A DNA stretch of 64,000 nucleotides, from the NCBI GenBank assembly GCA_030704615.1, contig CM060731.1, forward strand, positions 57,082,756 to 57,146,755, read 5' to 3'. The notes under the pieces are model-generated. The model was not told the origin of the DNA and did not search any database. It was given only the letters and a program-made list of their open reading frames with translations. The translations under genes and the position numbers were made by a program. Shown here piece after piece: positions 46,000 to 57,300 of the stretch; the stretch's first letter is position 1; each line of letters opens with the position of its first letter. The stretch comes from Takakia lepidozioides. Its lineage: Eukaryota > Streptophyta > Takakiopsida > Takakiales > Takakiaceae.

Positions 46000-46850
46000 C
46001 CGCGAGGTGCAGCCGGGGAACGCCCCCTCCGGCAGCTTCGTCGGCGAGCTGGACGCCCCATGTCAAATCTTCCCACCCCCCTCGGGACCCCCCCCCCCCC
46101 CGGCCCGGGACCACTTCTGGCCACGTTGCGCCCCGAACCACCGCTCGATCTCCAGCCATGTGGCGGCCCCCTACGGTGGATCCCCTCATCCCTGGATTGA
46201 TCCCCTGTCCAGTGCCGGAGTGATCCCCCACCCCCTATCTCCGGCCACGTGGTGTTCCCCCGAACTGTCGATCCCCTGCCCATCCATCCAACCTCAATTA
46301 AATGGATGTTGTGGGTCATCCGCCCCTCATCTCCTCCCGCGCAGGGATGGACGACAGCCGGATGAAGGGCCGATGACACTGACACGCCACGTGGAAGTCC
46401 CCCCCCCGCCATCGATCCCCTCGCCCCATCCATGGCGTGATCCACCGAGACGTCGCCGCTCCCCCCGACCTGGGTTGATCCCCCCTCCAGTGTGGGAGTG
46501 ATCCCCCAACCCTAATCGTCCGCCGCGTGGTGCTCCCCCGAACCGTCGATTCCCTGCGCATATCGATCCCCTGCACATCTATCCAACCTCAATAAAATGG
46601 ATGATGTGGGTCAGCCGCCCCGCATCATCTTCCCGCAGGGGATGGATGAAGGCAGATCCCACCACTTCGCCACGTGGCGGTCCCCTCTCCATCGATCGCC
46701 CGCTCCACGATTCTCCGCTCTGCCGCCCCCCCCCCCCCCCCCCCCCCCCCGCCGGGTAGACCCCCCCCGTCCAATTCGGGGATTGATCCCCTACTACCCC
46801 TCTGCCGCCATGTGCCCCCCCCCCCCCCCCCCCCCGATATATTGGTACAA
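46000..46850. repeat. C-rich tandem duplication with poly-C runs
   Basis: A unit of about 290 bp occurs at least twice: CCAACCTCAAT.AAATGGATG at about 46,288 and 46,582; GTCGAT..CCTGC words precede each. C homopolymers of 25 (46,726-46,750) and 21 (46,815-46,835) are present. Long open frames here reflect composition. Homopolymer lengths may be unreliable. Confidence 0.7.
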
Positions 46851-46982
46851 ATTTCTTTTCAGATCGTTTTTTATCTTAAGGCATACAGTTTAGGCATTGT
46901 ACTGCCAAAGCAGGGCAGTTTGCGAGTTATCTGGGAATCGCTGGTAAAGCACGTAGGAATTTAGATTATGTTTGAGACAACC

Positions 46983-47317
46983 ATGGAGGAGCTCTGGCGT
47001 CAAAATGACCGTAGGGAGCTGCATCGACAGCGAGTTAGGCTGCTAATTCGGTACCAGTAACGACAACATGTACCTGTTCGAAACAATACATGGCGACTGT
47101 TCCAGTCCCGGATTGCGATCTCTCTATTCTCCCGCCTTTCAAGTCCAATAGGAGCACGCGGCGAGGAGTCTTGGCAATTGGAGGAAACAATCTGTACAGC
47201 GATGAAATATTGCGACAAAACAAGTGCTGCATCGGAGCAAACGACGGGTGAAGGAGCTTCCCGGCGAAGTTTTGAACTCCTCAACGATGCAAAGTGTGTA
47301 GGAGGAAACTCCAAATG
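46983..47317 (+). pseudogene. Small decayed ORF of unknown function
   Basis: From ATG 46,983: MEELWRQNDRRELHRQRVRL, one TAA after RYQ, then the frame continues as WRLFQSRIAISLFSRLSS to a stop at about 47,317. Only one stop in 111 codons with normal amino-acid use suggests a former exon. Nothing identifies it. Confidence 0.25.
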
Positions 47318-47319
47318 AT

Positions 47320-48930
47320 CTGTGACCCAGTGGCAGGGCCAAAGACCCCCTGGGGGCACCACCAGTATTTTTACTGCCAGGAAGCGGCAGACTGCCTATA
47401 TGGCGAAACCATGGAAACCAACCAAAGGTATCACTTTTCTTCCCCGATTCCCTTGAGATTTTACAGGCAGCTACGGGCCATCTAATTATAATTTGTCACC
47501 AAGTTTGAGGATTTTTGGAGGTGATGAGAGATGGCATCAAATTATCACGCCGGGGGCAGTTGCGAAAGACGATTAAATGGAATTCTAGTTCATCCAATGG
47601 ATAAAAACTGGAAATTCGACTTGCAAGCTGGAGGGATGAGAAGACAACCTAGCGTCATCCATTGGATGGATGAAAAACCAGATTTATCATTAACACAAAG
47701 GTTTTCCATCCATGGTAATTATTTTATGGTGTTTTATCGTTTTTAAATTATAGATTCATGTAGGAAATAATAGTTTAAGACTATCCTTCACTAGTTTAAG
47801 AGGCCCCAAAAACACAATAAAAGAAGAGCAGACTCCTCTTGTTCTTCAATCTAGTCTCATTTCCTTGTTTTGGCCTCTTGCTTGTGTAGTTAGTTTTGAG
47901 CTTGAGGGAGCTAGTTCCTAGAGAGTTGAGCTTGTGGCTCTCTAGTATTAGAAGCAAGCATAGTGAGAGCAGGAATTCCTAGCTCAAGGCCTTGTGGCCA
48001 TTTGAGGCAAGAAGTAGAGGAAGCGCTCCATGAAGTGGGAGACTTGAGGACGAGTAGGAGTGCCGGAGAAGGACCAGGCTTGAGTACCATTCTACCGAAC
48101 GATTTAGTGCATCCCAAGCACCACTTGTTTCAGAGGGTGACTTACCATACTATCTTGATCTTTGAATTCATTTTTTTTCATTTGTTGTTCAAGCTTGTTC
48201 CAAGAAGGGACCTTATAAGCATTGTTTGCTCAAAATCTATAAAATCTAACCCTCTTTTAAAGAGGATGTGTGTGCATCTCTATGTACATGTGTGAAGAAC
48301 GCAGGTGTGAAGCCCCAATCTAACCCAATTACGTCATGGAAGTGAGGGTAGATGTCCATTACTATGTTTAAGGAGATGGCGAACTTGCATGAAGTGACGA
48401 AGCTCTTGTCAAATTTCCCTTCCTAGCTTAGTGGCGACGGCCACATTGCATGAGACGGCGAAGCTATCGCCAAAATTTCCATATTATTAAGTTCATATCT
48501 ATGTTCATAAGCCCTCTGGCCATAGAGGACCATGGGAGGCAATGCTAACTAGCTTTATAAGTGGTTAGGCTATTTTGCAGAGAGCTGCCAAAAAAAGCAG
48601 AGCCCAGCACTAAAGTGTCGGCGCCTTAAGCGTCTTTGGGGTGGAGGTCAACCAAGGAGGTTGCCTAGAATCGCCATGGAAAGGCGCATCTAACATGGGT
48701 AGCGCGGCCTTCCCCCATGGGGGGAGTTGACCACTGGAGCAAAGTACGGGTTGCTGGTACACTGCGTGGCAGCACCAGGCGCCATAGCTGGGCCCACACA
48801 GGTAGACGACGGAGCCTGCCTATTACCCACTGGACCCGTGCCGGCGGCGGGCAGCCACGTCGCGCTAGCCGCGGGGTATCGGTTTTAACCGCTGGATATT
48901 ACGACGGACCCCGCCACGGACTATTGGTCC
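47320..48930. other. Intergenic, no gene recognised
   Basis: GGATG/CATCC words near 47.6-47.7 kb recall the 6-7 kb cluster. The rest is unremarkable. 48.6-48.93 kb is GC-rich. Confidence 0.4.
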
Positions 48931-48964
48931 TTGGGACGGGTATTTTAAGGGCAGCGTAGCTACG

Positions 48965-49040
48965 GCGTGAGCCCAGCCCCGTGAGCCTGGGAGCTGAGCT
49001 CACGTTCAAGCTTTGAAGCGTGAGCTGAGCTCACGCTTCA
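48965..49040. repeat. Left GTGAGC hairpin cluster
   Basis: Contains a perfect 12-bp stem at 49,014-49,040 (TGAAGCGTGAGC, loop TGA, complement) and four more GTGAGC/GCTCAC words within 75 bp. It lies 330 bp beyond the MULE-1 stop codon. Confidence 0.7.
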
Positions 49041-49370
49041 GGGAAGCGTGAGCGGCATGAATCTGCTGGAGAAGCAGGTCCTATAGGCGAGGATTGCAGG
49101 AAGAGGGCCTATTACCGTGGACAAAACAAAGGAGGCCACCATGCACCATGTCTGCAATGCGTGCCAAAAAAGAGGAATATGTAAACATGTCAGATTTGAG
49201 CTCAGAATGATTGACACAGTTTATTTCAATTCACAGAGAGACGCTTACAATGAATCGCAAGTGCATTTGCCCTCACAAGTGAACGAAATGTATATGTTTG
49301 TCATAAAATGAAAAGTCTTCACACGGCAACCTGGAAACCAGCATGGGAAGCGGGCATGGCTCGTATGTGT

Positions 49371-52300
49371 TCAAAGAGAAGTTGGCGGAGCTCTACGCGA
49401 GGTGTCCCGCTGCAGAAGGGTGATGACTTCTCCGTAGCCTAGTGTGGCTTGGTGAATGAATTGGTCTCTCTTACCGTCGCAACACATAATTACAAGGTAT
49501 ATGTAATATTGATGCTTGCAGGGGACCCACTTCCCTCTCATGCCGAGAGCGCCCTCACGCATCGTTACAAAATCCGGACAAGTGCACGATGGGAAATTCC
49601 CAATGGTAACTTGATATTCTTTGGCATGAAGAACTGAGCCAATTGACAGCACTGTGTAAATCCGTCCATACCCCGGGGAAGGGACTTCGGTGATACGAGC
49701 CACCGTAGCCTGCAAAATTCTAGCCGATTCCATCTTGCATTCGTGATCTGCACCCGAAGCAACACGGCGCACTGTTTTTCCATCTCTTTTTGTTGGGTGG
49801 GAGTTGGCACCGGGTGGAGGCATTGTCGGAGCATGTGGCACATCTGTGCCGACAGTGCATAAGGGCACCACCCGGGACCGTGCAAGACAAAACCCTCCCT
49901 CCTCCAGCATGCTTATCTCGGTTGAGGACAGCGATGTCCCAATTTGCACAGGCCAAATTGCGGGGGGAGGGGGCTTCATTATCACGGAAGGACGAACTGT
50001 TCCCTTCACGCATCGTGCCATATCGTCTGGGCAGAACCAAAACTTGTGCTCTTTTGACTCCCCACTATGATAAGGTCGGAACAACCCTGTGAATGTTGGA
50101 GCTGGAGTCCCCCTGGAGCCTTTGCATATTTTTGATTTGCATTTCTTGAAAGAGGGGGTCCGAATTGCCATGCAAGCCACTCTAGATCCTGGTGGGGTGC
50201 GTTCTATATGCCAGTCACTATCAATGCAATCAGATTCCTGCACCATGGCCACCACCTCCTCCAATGGGATTTCCGCTGCTATGCTTGCATGTTCCGCACC
50301 TGCTCCACAGGAGGAGGACCCACCTGGGAAGGGGCCGGCACAGGACTTAGTCTGCACTGGAGACACCTTTGGCACAGAGAAATTGACCCTGTCTGGCCTA
50401 TGGGAATCTCCATCTGACCCTGGAAGAGTGTTTAATTTCCTTTTGCATGATCCAAATCTTTCCTCGCCTTCCAAATGGGGGAGCCTGGATTGCAGAGGGG
50501 AACCTTCAGTGCACCTGTTTAGAGCTCTGGCCATCTTTGACGGGTCTCCGGACCTACTCGCAGCCCTTAGCATCAACAAAGTCGAATCGGGGCCCTTCCC
50601 TCCACCCCGTCCCATCAGAAAATTGCGGTACCTGGTTTGTTGTGTAAGTGCCCGCACCATGTCATCAGCAGTGGCCACATACAAGTCACGACCTGCTTTG
50701 GTAGACTGTTGCATCCAGGCGTTGTGAACAGTCTCTGCCAAATTACACGATGGCATGTCGGCCAAGTCCTCCAAGGACATGTCCTGCAGGAGGCATTGCA
50801 TGGAAATGTGAGGAAGGAAAAGAAATGGTAGAGGTTATTCAAGTGACAATCGAACAACCCCAAATGAACAGGCACGATGCAAAGTGCAATTTGTGTTTAA
50901 GGAAAACTTGTGAGGCTTACCGTCGTCATGAAAGCTCCCCACTGTCTGTACCTGAAGTGCCAGAAAACCAACCAGTCCTCCAACTCCTTCAGGTGGATAC
51001 CTGTAGCAGCACCAGCGGAGAACCACCAAGCCCGGATTGCCTGGTAAGTGCTCTCTGCTTCTCCCATTGAGGTGGCATTCTTGTACTTCAGACAGAGCCT
51101 TCTATGCTCCAACTGAAGGTCAGGGCGAATGCAGCGCTTTGTATGACGTGCCAGAGATTGACTCCAATGGAAGAGGCATGTGCGCTCCCTATTTTCCATG
51201 GGGACCTTAGGATCCCCAGAACCAAACACGCGCCGCACTGCATTGAAATTTGCCTGTGCACTATCAGCCATGAAGCCCGCAAAGTTTGTGTTCTGTATTC
51301 CATTGCGCTGCATGACGGTCAGGAGGGACTTCCACATGAGCATCTGGGATTCAGTGTCCTCCGACTGCATATCACAAATTGCTATGGAGAGCACACGCTG
51401 GTACGCTGGATCATACACATGGCACGCCATGGTTGTCCAACCCTTCACCCGTTTGCAGTGATCAAACATTAACCAACATTTAGCCAAATCTCCTCCAGGT
51501 TGCATTCGGCGGACAATGCTCACACCACTGCCTTGGCCCACAGCGGACATCTTGAACAAATACACTTTGGACGAGCCCTGGCCAGGGAACATACTGTTTT
51601 GAATGAATTCATAGCGACTCCTCCGTTTGAGGTCCATAATGTTGTCCATGAATCCAGCAGTGCCTGTGCCCATTCTGAGTGCATTCACCTGGTTTCGAAT
51701 ATTGGGAGAGCTCAACACGGAGAAATGGTCCATGACTGCCTCAAGGAATCTGCATCCAGCATTGGCTGTGTCGAATCCCCTTCACCCAGTATGTGTTTTT
51801 CCAGGAATGCCTTGCTAGCTGCAAGCGCTATAGCAGAAGGTGTTGCAGAAGGGGCATTATGGAACTCTTGCTTCAGTAGATTTCTAGCGATGTCCACGCT
51901 ATCCCTGCAACTCCCTTTGGACACAGGATGCTCGTGTGCACCCATATGAATGCAGGCACGAGTCATTGTCTTGCATCGATGTGCCACCTGATACATACGA
52001 GCGTGGCAAACAGAAACACAGGACGGGGAAGTTTGCAGAACCTGCACACAAAAGTATTGGTATTGGGAGGTGCAAGCCCTGGGGTGAAAGGATTCAGGGG
52101 CACACCTTCCCACTCACTTTCGTTTGGCTGAGCGCTGTTTCTCAGCCGAGGGCAAGAAATATTCAGGCACTTGCAATGCCCAACGCAAACCGACCTCCGA
52201 AATTTCAAGCCAATGTCGTTTATGGATGTTCGAAGTTTTTGTCCTGCACCAAGGATGTCCGTCATGTTTCTTGTCCATGCCCTGCAGAAGCCCAGCCAGT

Positions 52301-52952
52301 CCACTGGAAGACGTGGGAGGGTTGAGCTCAAACAAGATGTCCCCATCAAACTGAGCTGGCACGTATTGAACACGTTGCACTGGAAGGGACTCCCAATCAC
52401 AAAACGTAGCTCGCTCTTGCACCCAGGCACACCTGCGAGGGCTTTCAATTTTGGAATGACACTTGTTATCTCGCGCAATTCGTCATCATCCAATAAGGGA
52501 GTTTGCACTGGCGGAGGAATCTCAGAAACATCCTCCGAGGACGAGTCCGAAAGAGTAACGAAGGTAGTGGATGTGCTCACCTCTTGTTTCACAGGAACTG
52601 TGCCCTTCTGTTGCACGACCGATGCTGCAGTGCCAGGGGTAACGACTGATCCTGCTGATTGTCTTCTCTCTTTTCCAAGGACACGGTATGTTCCTGGAAG
52701 GACTCTCCACTTCCTTCCACACTCGCCAACCAAGGGTTTCTCCAAGTGCCCAGAATCCAAATTCCCATCCTCGTCATACACCTCTTTCTGAACAAGCAGA
52801 GAAACCAACTCCAGCGGGAACACTGTAACCAGCTCATCCTCATGAACAACTGCATACCCATCGTCGTCTGCAGTGGCAGTCAGTGGAAGAGTACCTGCAT
52901 TGGAATGGAATCGAGCGAGTGCATCTCGCTCCCTCGACATGTTTTCCAGCAC
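49371..52952 (-). pseudogene. MULE-1 transposase with SWIM zinc finger, frameshifted
   Basis: N-terminal part (52,952 on) starts ENMSRERDALARFH and holds a Ser/Asp-rich stretch. A Cys-rich segment VGHCKCLNISCPRLRN is in one frame, while the preceding KHDGHPWCRTKTSNIHKRHW is in another, so a frameshift lies near 52.22 kb. Next come CRDSVDIARNLLKQEF and, after another shift near 51.74 kb (one lost base fits), MDHFSVLSSPNIRNQVNALR. The catalytic domain has ACHVYDPAYQRVLSIAICD, MQSEDTESQMLMWKSLL, FMADSAQANFNAVRRVFG and RTCLFHWSQSLARHTK. This exon ends at a GTAAGC donor (50,919). The last exon, 50,783-49,371, ends with a SWIM finger, FPSCTCPDF ... WVPCKHQYYIYLV. MULE identity is firm; exact catalytic residues were not assigned. 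Confidence 0.82.
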
Positions 52953-53870
52953 TGAACGAAACTGCCGATGCAGAACGGGAATCCCCGAACTGAGAGCCCG
53001 TAATTATCGAAAGTGGAAATACCACCAGCAAACTGAGGTCAACAAGGTAGCACCAAACCCAAGGCTGCCGGCGATGCATGCCAAGGATGTAGGGATGACG
53101 TGCACATTCACCTCCACCAACCAGAAAAACGGTTTTGAAAGACCAGAGCACAAGAAGCCGTACTGTTTTTGGATGGAAAACAAACCCTGAATTTGACATG
53201 AAACCATCCATTATGAAATGACGGCAACAACCCTGGAGAGCAGTAAACAGGAAGATCCGATTGTAATGAGATTGTTTTGCGCCAGAATAGCACAGAACAA
53301 ACACCGACACTTCAAGAGATACCTCGCACGAATGTGTGCAAACACATGGTCATATCCGACACAATCCTTTATACCGAATGACCCCATGGGGACGGTCACG
53401 CATAAAAAAAACCACAGGGCATGCAGCACAACACACGTGGATGCATATGTGAAGCATAACAATTATTGCGAATCTGGAAGAACTGCTCGGAATTGAAAAA
53501 GCACTACATTTCTACGGCGCATTCGAATTTTGAAGAAGGCAAGGAGGCCGCCATGTATTGGCAGGCGGCGAAGCACATCTGACATATATCGCAAATGCAT
53601 GCAACGGATATTCTTTTTCTTCGGCGCTTTATTAGCTGGGTAATACAAAGACGACAAAATGGATGAATTCCGTTCGCACACAATATCAACACCCGCATCC
53701 AAATACGGTTGACAACGTCCATTTTTATTTTTGTTACATGCGATACCAGAACTTGTTGCAAACGTCAAACTGGAGAGCTCCAGGGGCATCGTGGGGAGCC
53801 CTTGTTTCCAGCGGAGGAGAAAGAGAAGGAAGTCATTATACTTCACGAGTTCTAGAACAGGAATAGAGCT
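52953..53870. other. Spacer between divergent MULE-1 and acidic exon
   Basis: An upstream MULE-1 exon may extend a little (FRSVLENMSRERD after TCTGCATCGGCAG). Otherwise no exon recognised. This interval should hold the promoters of both genes. Confidence 0.4.
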
Positions 53871-53879
53871 AGATATAGA

Positions 53880-54195
53880 ATGAGGATGGAAAGAGTGGAG
53901 GAAGAGGAAAAGGAGGAAGAAGAGGGAATACAGGAAAGTGTGGCGATGGAGGAGCAGGAATCTGGAGAAGAACAACAACCCACCATAGTTCCAGGAACAG
54001 GCGAGGAGGACACTGCGTCTGAGGGAGAGACAGACGACATGGAGGAAGATGTTGACATGGCCTCACGAACGATCTGACCACGGGAAAGAGGAAGGGGGAG
54101 AGGCTCACCTACATAGTCGGCGAAGAGAGCAGCCCCAAGCGGAAAGCGTCCCGGCAACTGGGGAGTCTTCTCGAGTAGCTACGAAAAAGGTAAAA
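53880..54195 (+). CDS. Acidic/basic exon, possible first exon of ParB-methyltransferase gene
   Basis: One frame from 53,880 encodes a Glu-rich stretch (MRMERVEEEEKEEEEG, GEEDTASEGETDDMEED). From 54,049 a second frame reads PQAESVPATGESSRVATKK and ends at AAAAAG|GTAAAA, a good donor at about 54,194. Spliced to the acceptor at 59,430 this gives ...ATKK joined to GKMQSVADEV in phase. The third frame here is also open (GKRKGERLTYIVGEESSPKR) but stops before the donor. The acidic frame does not connect to the donor frame without a one-base shift, so either the start is at 54,049 or the exon is damaged. The splice link across the satellite is inference. Confidence 0.35.
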
Positions 54196-54307
54196 TCCAC
54201 ACGACCCATATTTGTGAAGAATTCGGCTTTGAATGGCAGGTATTTGTGAAAGAAAGAACCATTGGTCTTGCAAAATTTGGTTTGATGTCTGTTATGTGAG
54301 GTGAAAC

Positions 54308-57300
54308 AACCCTTCACTGCCAGCCCAGACAGTGTGCGGCAACGCACACTGTTTGAGCTGAGCATTTCAATGTTTCTGGGTGCAAAATTTGGACTTCAGG
54401 GGCACCTGTGTGAGTGTGAAAAGAACCCTTCACTGCCAGCCCAGACAGTGTGCGGCAACGCACACTGTTTGAGCTGAGCATTTCAATGTTTATGGGTGCA
54501 AAATTTGGACTTCAGGGGCACCTGTGTGAGTGTGAAATGAACCCTTCACTGCCAGCTCAGACAGTGTGCGGCAACGCACACTGTTTGAGCTGGGCATTTC
54601 GGTGTTTCTGGTGAAAATTTGGTCTTTGCTGTCTGTTATCTGAGTTGAAATGAACCCTTCAAACCAGCTCAAACAGCGTGCGGCAACGCACAATGTTTGA
54701 GCAGACCTTTTCAATGTTTTTAGGGTTCAAAATTTGGTCTTGATGTCTGTTATGTTAGTGTGAAATGAACCCTTCACTGCCAGCTCAGACAGTGTGCGGC
54801 AACGCACACTGTTTGAGCTGACATTTCAATGTTTCTGGATGCAAAATTTGGACTTCAGGGGCACCTGTGTGAGTGTGAATGAACCCTTCACTGCCAGCTC
54901 AGACAGTGTGCGGCAACGCACACTGTTTGAGCTGAGCATTTCAATGTTTCTGGGTGAAATATTTGGACTTCAGGGGCACCTGTGTGAGTGTGAAAGAACC
55001 CTTCACTGCCAGCTCAGACAGTGTGCGGCAACGCACACTGTTTGAGCTGAGCATTTCAATGTTTCTGGGTGCAAAATTTGGACTTCAGGGGCACCTGTGT
55101 GAGTGTGAAATGAACCCTTCACTGCCAGCTCAGACAGTGTGCGGCAACGCACACTGTTTGAGCTGAGCATTTCAATGTTTCTGGGTGAAATATTGGACTT
55201 CAGGGGCACCTGTGTGAGTGTGAAAAGAACCCTTCACTGCCAGCCAGACAGTGTGCGGCAACGCACACTGTTTGAGCTGAGCATTTCAATGTTTCTGGGT
55301 GCAAATTTTGGACTTCACGGGCACCCGTGTGAGTGTGAAATGAACCCTTCACTGCCAGCTCAGACAGTGTGCGGCAACGCACACTGTTTGAGCTGAGCAT
55401 TTCAATGTTTCTGGGTGCAAAAATTTGGACTTCAGGGGCACCTGTGTGAGTGTGAAAAGAACCCTTCACTCAGCTCAGACAGTGTGCGGCAACGCACACT
55501 GTTTGAGCTGAGCATTTCAATGTTTCTGGGTGAAATTTGGACTTCAGGGGCACCTGTGTGAGTGTGAAAAGAACCCTTCACTGCCAGCTCAGACAGTGTG
55601 CGGCAACGCACACTGTTTGAGCTGAGCATTTCAATGTTTCTGGGTGAAAATTTGGACTTCAGGGGCACCTGTGTGAGTGTGAAAAGAACCCTTCACTGCC
55701 AGCTCAGACAGTGTGCGGCAACGCACACTGTTTGAGCTGAGCATTTCAATGTTTCTGGGTGAAATTTGGACTTCAGGGGCACCTGTGTGAGTGTGAAAAG
55801 AACCCTTCACTGCCAGCTCAGACAGTGTGCGGCAACGCACACTGTTTGAGCTGAGCATTTCAATGTTTCTGGATGCAAAATTGGACTTCAGGGGCACCTG
55901 TGTGAGTGTGAAATGAACCCTTCACTGCCAGCTCAGACAGTGTGCGGCAACGCACACTGTTTGAGCTGAGCATTTCAATGTTTCTGGTGAAATATTGGAC
56001 TTCAGGGGCACCTGTGTGAGTGTGAAAAGAACCCTTCACTGCCAGCTCAGACAGTGTGCGGCAACGCACACTGTTTGAGCTGAGCATTTCAATGTTTCTG
56101 GGTGCAAAATTTGGACTTCAGGGGCACCTGTGTGAGTGTGAAATGAACCCTTCACTGCCAGCTCAGACAGTGTGCGGCAACGCACACTGTTTGAGCTGAG
56201 CATTTCAATGTTTCTGGTGAAAATTGGACTTCAGGGGCACACATTGTGTGAGTGTGAAAAGAACCTTCACTGCCAGCTCAGACAGTGTGCGGCAACGCAC
56301 ACTGTTTGAGCTGAGCATTTCAATGTTTCTGGGTGAAATATTTGGACTTCAGGGGCACCTGTGTGAGTGTGAAAAGAACCCTTCACTGCCAGCTCAGACA
56401 GTGTGCGGCAACGCACACTGTTTGAGCTGAGCATTTCAATGTTTCTGGATGCAAAATTTGGACTTCAGGGCACCTGTGTGAGTGTGAAATGAACCCTTCA
56501 CTGCCAGCTCAGACAGTGTGCGGCAACGCACACTGTTTGAGCTGAGCATTTCAATGTTTCTGGGTGAAATATTTGGACTTCAGGGGCACCTGTGTGAGTG
56601 TGAAAAGAACCCTTCACTGCCAGCCAGACAGTGTGCGGCAACGCACACTGTTTGAGCTGAGCATTTCAATGTTTCTGGGTGCAAAAATTTGGACTTCAGG
56701 GGCACCTGTGTGAGTGTGAAATGAACCCTTCACTGCCAGCTCAGACAGTGTGCGGCAACGCACACTGTTTGAGCTGAGCATTTCAATGTTTCTGGTGAAA
56801 TTTTGGACTTCAGGGGCACCTGTGTGAGTGTGAAAAGAACCCTTCACTGCCAGCTCAGACAGTGTGCGGCAACGCACACTGTTTGAGCTGAGCATTTCAA
56901 TGTTTCTGGATGCAAAATTTGGACTTCAGGGGCACCTGTGTGAGTGTGAAATGAACCCTTCACTGCCAGCTCAGACAGTGTGCGGCAACGCACACTGTTT
57001 GAGCTGAGCATTTCAATGTTTCTGGGTGAAATATTTGGACTTCAGGGGCACCTGTGTGAGTGTGAAAAGAACCCTTCACTGCCAGCTCAGACAGTGTGCG
57101 GCAACGCACACTGTTTGAGCTGAGCATTTCAATGTTTCTGGATGCAAATTTGGACTTCAGGGGCACCTGTGAGTGTGAAATGAACCCTTCACTGCCAGCT
57201 CAGACAGTGTGCGGCAACGCACACTGTTTGAGCTGAGCATTTCAATGTTTCTGGGTGAAAATTTGGACTTCAGGGGCACCTGTGTGAGTGTGAAAAGAAC

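Noticed and set aside
45897-46578. Long open frames on both strands in the C-rich block
   Set aside because: Pro/Gly/Arg-rich translations in several frames at once follow from the C/G bias and poly-C runs.
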